Assembly (NCBI GenBank): GCA_964556165.1
Contig: CAZKVH010000003.1
Span: 1 to 64,000 of the forward strand
Direction: 5' to 3'
Source: JAQVEM01 sp964556165
GTDB lineage: Bacteria > Actinomycetota > Humimicrobiia > Humimicrobiales > Humimicrobiaceae
DNA: 64,000 nt
The translations under genes were made by a program, and so were the position numbers. The notes below the pieces were generated by a model. The model was given only the letters and a program-made list of their open reading frames with translations, was not told where the DNA came from and ran no database searches. The first letter of the stretch is position 1. Each line of letters begins with the position of its first letter. Positions 60,461-64,000 of the stretch are shown here, piece by piece.

Positions 60461-61473
60461 AACAAATAAGTTATGACATAGAAGATGATAGTTTTTATCT
60501 TTTTACATCTGCAGAATTAATGACAAGAGAGGCAGAGCTTCTGGATAAAAGTAAAATTGATAAAATGTTAAAATCTCAAAACCCGGATGAATTAATGAGG
60601 TTGCTCAGGGATACGGTTTATTCAGGATATGCAGAGGAGCTGGCAAACCGGGGTAATTTTGAATCAGTAATAGCCATTGAATATAAAAAAATTGCTGATT
60701 TTTTATTAAAAAACTTAAAGCCATCCCACAAGGCTGTGGGAGAACTTTTATTCTTTGAAGAGACTGTTCATAACATGAAAACTGTAATTAAATCAATTAT
60801 TCTTGATAAAGACATGGAGAGGCTCTTTATTCCTGTATATTATTCTTACGGTAAGTTAAAGAATGCTCTGGAAACCGGTGATTATGAGGGACTAAGCCAG
60901 CCGGTTTCCGGTACGCTGCAGTATGCAGCTGGAAAAATGAAAAGTGAGAAAAATAGTCGTATTTTAGAATTTGAGATAGAAAAATTTTATTTAAAGGAAA
61001 TTTTTAAGTCTGTTGAAGAGATAGGCAGCAGGTTAATAAGGGATTATCTGAGGCATTTGATTGACATAATCAATATAAAAAACATTTACAGGAACCAGTA
61101 TCTCAAGCAGGATTTAAGTAAGGATTATTTCTTACATGATAACGGCTCTCTTACAATCGACTTTCTGGTGGGATTCGTAGGAGAGAATATGGATATTTTA
61201 AGGAAAAAATTAGAACAAACGGAGTACGCAGATTTAGCCGGAAAAGGAGCCCATGATCTTTATTCTAACGGAATATTTTCAACCTTTGAAAGAGAAGAGG
61301 ATTTATTTTTTCTTGATTTTTTCAGTCCATTAAAATATACAGTTTCTAATATGGAGAAAATTTTTCATTTCTTTTTAAGAAAAAAAATGGAGTTAAGATA
61401 TTTGAATATTATATTTACTGGTATTCTTTATAACATTGATGTTGAAAAAGTAAAAAGCAAGATAGGGATTTAA
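60457..61473 (+). CDS. V-type ATPase subunit C (d, AC39)
   Basis: Protein of 338 residues, all helical, with repeated Y-x-x-x-I and DLxRxxxDIINIKNIYR motifs (near residue 200) typical of AC39/subunit C, the socket that joins rotor shaft and K ring. Start TTG 60457 overlaps the stop of E by four bases, with GGGGGAG upstream. It precedes F directly. Confidence 0.9.
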   Translation: MKQISYDIEDDSFYLFTSAELMTREAELLDKSKIDKMLKSQNPDELMRLLRDTVYSGYAEELANRGNFESVIAIEYKKIADFLLKNLKPSHKAVGELLFFEETVHNMKTVIKSIILDKDMERLFIPVYYSYGKLKNALETGDYEGLSQPVSGTLQYAAGKMKSEKNSRILEFEIEKFYLKEIFKSVEEIGSRLIRDYLRHLIDIINIKNIYRNQYLKQDLSKDYFLHDNGSLTIDFLVGFVGENMDILRKKLEQTEYADLAGKGAHDLYSNGIFSTFEREEDLFFLDFFSPLKYTVSNMEKIFHFFLRKKMELRYLNIIFTGILYNIDVEKVKSKIGI

Positions 61474-61824
61474 ATGGATGTAAAAATAGCCGCATTTGGA
61501 GAAGAAGATATAATGCTTATTTTTAAAGCAGCAGGAATTGATGTCTTTCCTCAAAGTGGTGATATCAGGGAAATTGATGAAGCTGAGAAAAAATTCAGGC
61601 AACTGGTAGATAGCAACTATGGAATTATCTTTGTTACCGAGACGGTAGCTTTAAAGCTGGATAATTTAATAAGGGAGTTCTCGGAAAAGTTCCAGCCTTC
61701 GGTAGTGGTGATCCCCGGTCCGGGAGAAAGGAATAATTACGCGGTTAACAACTTAAGAAGAATAATAATAAAAGCTATTGGAGTTGACATAATGACAGAT
61801 AAAGAAATAGGAGTAAATAAATGA
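61474..61824 (+). CDS. V-type ATPase subunit F
   Basis: Protein of 116 residues with the Rossmann-like fold of subunit F: KIAAFGEEDIMLIFKAAGIDV, then NYGIIFVTETVALKLD and a FQPSVVVIPGPGE strand. It binds the central shaft subunit D and regulates coupling. Start ATG 61474 immediately follows C; its end overlaps A by four bases. The length is standard. Confidence 0.93.
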   Translation: MDVKIAAFGEEDIMLIFKAAGIDVFPQSGDIREIDEAEKKFRQLVDSNYGIIFVTETVALKLDNLIREFSEKFQPSVVVIPGPGERNNYAVNNLRRIIIKAIGVDIMTDKEIGVNK

Positions 61825-63581
61825 ATGATTTGGGTAAAATTGTAAAGGTAGCAGGTCCTCTGGTCGTAGCTGAGGGAATGTATGCTTCCAGAATGTTTGA
61901 TATAGTTTACGTTTCTGATAAGAAGTTAATGGGTGAGATAATTGAATTAAAAAAAGACCTTGCTTCCATACAGGTTTATGAAGAAACCGAAGGGATAGGC
62001 GTAGGGGAACCTGTTTATCCCAGTGGAAGACCTTTAACGGTAGAACTGGGACCGGGTATAATACAATCCATTTATGACGGAATCCAGAGACCACTTGATG
62101 AAATATATGATAAGATGGGTAACTTTATTACCAGAGGCGTTTCTGCTCCGGCACTGGACAGGGAGAAAAAGTGGAAGTTCCAGCCCATTGCAAAAAAGGG
62201 AGATAAAGTTGGTTATGGCGATTTTCTCGGGGTTGTTGAGGAAACAGAAGTTGTAAAGCACTATATTATGGTTCCGGAGGGAGTCAGCGGAGAAATTAAA
62301 TCAATTAATAAGGGTGAATTTACTGTTGAGGAAACGGTAGCTGTTATAAAAGGTGAAAAAAATGATATAGAGTTAAACATGATGCAGAAGTGGCCTGTGA
62401 GAAAGCCGAGGCCTTTTTTAAGCAAGATGAGTCCGGATATGCCACTGTCAACCGGTCAGCGGGTAATAGACATGTTTTTCCCCATTGCCAGGGGCGGGAC
62501 AGCATGTGTTCCCGGTCCATTTGGCTCCGGCAAGACTGTAATCCAGCACCAGCTGGCCAAGTGGGCGGATGCTGAGATTATAGTATATATAGGCTGCGGC
62601 GAGCGTGGCAATGAAATGACCGATGTTCTTATGGAGTTTCCCGAGCTGGTTGACCCGAAATCCGGGGTTTCACTTATGAAAAGAACAGTCCTGATTGCAA
62701 ATACTTCCAATATGCCGGTTGCTGCCAGAGAAGCATCTGTTTATACAGGAATAACTATAGCTGAGTATTTCAGGGATATGGGGTACTCGGTGGCTCTGAT
62801 GGCTGATTCAACATCAAGATGGGCAGAAGCAATGAGGGAAATATCCGGCAGGATGGAAGAGATGCCCGGGGAAGAAGGTTATCCGGCGTATCTCAGTGCA
62901 AGACTTGCTTCATTTTACGAGAGGGCCGGTATGATAAAATGCATTTCGGAGGCCAATCAGAGGACAGGGGCATTATCTGTTATTGGCGCTGTATCTCCCC
63001 CCGGGGGCGACCTTTCCGACCCCGTGGTGCAGGCTACATTAAGGGTGGTAAAAGTTTTCTGGTCACTTGAAGCTCATCTGGCATACAGCAGACACTTTCC
63101 TGCAATATCGTGGTTAAATTCTTATTCTCTTTATATTGACAATATAAAAGAATATGTCGCCAGGAATGTCCATGAGGATTATTTTGACCTCAGGGCAGAA
63201 GCTATGAGGATTCTTGAAAAGGAATCAGAGCTGGAAGAAATTGTTCGCCTGGTAGGAGTAGATGCTCTTTCAGGTCCTGACCGCCTTATTATGCTTACAG
63301 CACGAATGTTAAGAGAAGATTTTTTGCATCAGATAGCTTTTCATGAAGTAGATACTTATTCATCAATTGAAAAGCAATATAAGATGATTAGTGTAATTAT
63401 ATTTTTTTATAACCGCGCAAATCATATTTTAACTATGAATGCAGATATTAAAGATATTGAAAATATGAAGGTCAGAGATAAGATAGCAAGAATGAAATAT
63501 ATAAAAAATGAAGACATAGACAGCATTGACGGAATCAAGGAAGACATAGAAAAAGAATTTACTTCAATATTAGAGGAGTGA
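61821..63581 (+). CDS. atpA: V-type ATPase catalytic subunit A
   Basis: Protein of 586 residues, the usual length for A, which hydrolyses or makes ATP in the cytoplasmic head. Walker A is GPFGSGKT at 232-239 with K238. The PSGRPLTVELGPGI segment and a long V-type-specific insert (about 110-190) before Walker A separate it from F-type alpha and beta. ALMADSTSRWAEAMREISGR is conserved. ATG 61821 overlaps F by four bases. Confidence 0.97.
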   Translation: MNDLGKIVKVAGPLVVAEGMYASRMFDIVYVSDKKLMGEIIELKKDLASIQVYEETEGIGVGEPVYPSGRPLTVELGPGIIQSIYDGIQRPLDEIYDKMGNFITRGVSAPALDREKKWKFQPIAKKGDKVGYGDFLGVVEETEVVKHYIMVPEGVSGEIKSINKGEFTVEETVAVIKGEKNDIELNMMQKWPVRKPRPFLSKMSPDMPLSTGQRVIDMFFPIARGGTACVPGPFGSGKTVIQHQLAKWADAEIIVYIGCGERGNEMTDVLMEFPELVDPKSGVSLMKRTVLIANTSNMPVAAREASVYTGITIAEYFRDMGYSVALMADSTSRWAEAMREISGRMEEMPGEEGYPAYLSARLASFYERAGMIKCISEANQRTGALSVIGAVSPPGGDLSDPVVQATLRVVKVFWSLEAHLAYSRHFPAISWLNSYSLYIDNIKEYVARNVHEDYFDLRAEAMRILEKESELEEIVRLVGVDALSGPDRLIMLTARMLREDFLHQIAFHEVDTYSSIEKQYKMISVIIFFYNRANHILTMNADIKDIENMKVRDKIARMKYIKNEDIDSIDGIKEDIEKEFTSILEE

Positions 63582-63583
63582 GA

Positions 63584-64000
63584 ATGCTAAAAGAATATAA
63601 AAGTATAATCAATATTTCCGGCCCGCTACTGCATGTTGAAGGAGTAGAGGGCGTTAAGTATGATGAAATGGTTGATATAAAGCTTGATGATGGCAGCATA
63701 AGAAATGGAAGGGTGCTTGAAGTCAACAGGGATAATGCGCTTGTGCAGGTATTTGAGGGCACATCCGGAATAGATTCCAGAAATACCCGGGTGCGTTTTC
63801 TGGGAAGGGGAACCCATGTATATCTTTCTCCTGATATACTGGGAAGGGTTTTTACAGGTCTGGGTAAACCAATGACTGAAAATGATAGAATTATTCCTGA
63901 AGAAAGTCGGGATATAAATGGTTCGCCTATAAATCCGTATGCAAGAGATTACCCAAATGAATTTATTCAAACCGGAATATCTTCCCTTGATGGTTTAAAT
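63584..64000 (+). CDS. atpB: V-type ATPase subunit B (partial at window end)
   Basis: From ATG 63584, three bases after atpA and behind GAGGAG, 139 codons run to the window end without a stop. YKSIINISGPLLHVEGVEGVKYDEMVDI and the later FTGLGKPMTENDRIIPE and FIQTGISSLDGLN are the non-catalytic B subunit. The rest, and probably subunit D, lie beyond the window. The symbol follows V-ATPase naming, not F1 naming. Confidence 0.95.
   Translation, partial: MLKEYKSIINISGPLLHVEGVEGVKYDEMVDIKLDDGSIRNGRVLEVNRDNALVQVFEGTSGIDSRNTRVRFLGRGTHVYLSPDILGRVFTGLGKPMTENDRIIPEESRDINGSPINPYARDYPNEFIQTGISSLDGLN

Noticed and set aside
1..64000. CRISPR arrays, insertion sequences or prophage
   Set aside because: No spaced repeats, transposases, integrases or inverted terminal repeats were found on reading through.

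Overview
This window is bacterial and AT-rich (GC roughly in the high 30s percent by eye), densely coded, with no mobile element, CRISPR array or rRNA. It opens with the last codons of tuf and the merged S10-spc-alpha ribosomal operon and ends inside a V-type ATPase operon. The organism looks like an uncultured anaerobe-type lineage. The gene order around truA-rplM-rpsI, tmk-holB-PSP1 and the Na+ V-ATPase recalls Firmicutes. The RpoA C-terminal domain (DIRNFG-KSI-EVK) and several probably leaderless genes recall deep Actinobacteriota. Placement is an inference and I hold it weakly.

Layout: (1) 1-16794, tuf end, rpsJ through rplQ with secY-adk-map-infA-rpmJ inserted, then truA-rplM-rpsI; rpmD (L30) is absent. 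(2) 16808-27795, amino-sugar and envelope precursor genes: a PLP racemase of the ornithine/alanine type, a stand-alone GlmU-like acetyltransferase, glmM, a nucleotidyltransferase-fold protein, nagB divergent from glmS, acpS, nnr, a CBS protein and alr. (3) 27861-37445, small lipoproteins and membrane proteins of unknown role, a queuosine-precursor transporter (VUT family), a DUF1287 protein, cysK, a TPR lytic transglycosylase, a patatin-like protein and an orphan ATP-grasp protein. (4) 37588-41053, the complete de novo NAD operon nadA-nadB-nadC on the minus strand, divergent from a topoisomerase IA that looks archaeal in type. (5) 43281-44647, the two class I fumarase subunits in convergent, 3'-overlapping orientation. 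(6) 45790-48402, a tmk-holB-PSP1 replication cluster. (7) tRNA-Thr(CGT), argS, then lysA-hom-thrC and an apgM-like protein that probably stands in for homoserine kinase. (8) sppA and the V-ATPase operon H-I-K-E-C-F-A-B (B runs off the end; D not reached). The K subunit carries the full Na+ ligand set known from Enterococcus hirae.

Together the genes cover translation, protein export and maturation (SecY, Map, SppA), UDP-GlcNAc and D-amino-acid supply for the cell wall, NAD synthesis, the aspartate-family amino acids, and a sodium-coupled rotary ATPase.

Translation starts are notable. TTG is common, including in many ribosomal protein genes. infA and nagB appear to start at ATT and ATA respectively, each behind a strong Shine-Dalgarno. 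Several monocistronic genes lack a Shine-Dalgarno and have a TATAAT box 6-14 bases before the start codon. Start coordinates below were chosen from Shine-Dalgarno spacing plus family N-termini. No gap between genes exceeds about 300 bases; the largest, 45540-45789, holds only AT-rich sequence with possible promoter boxes.
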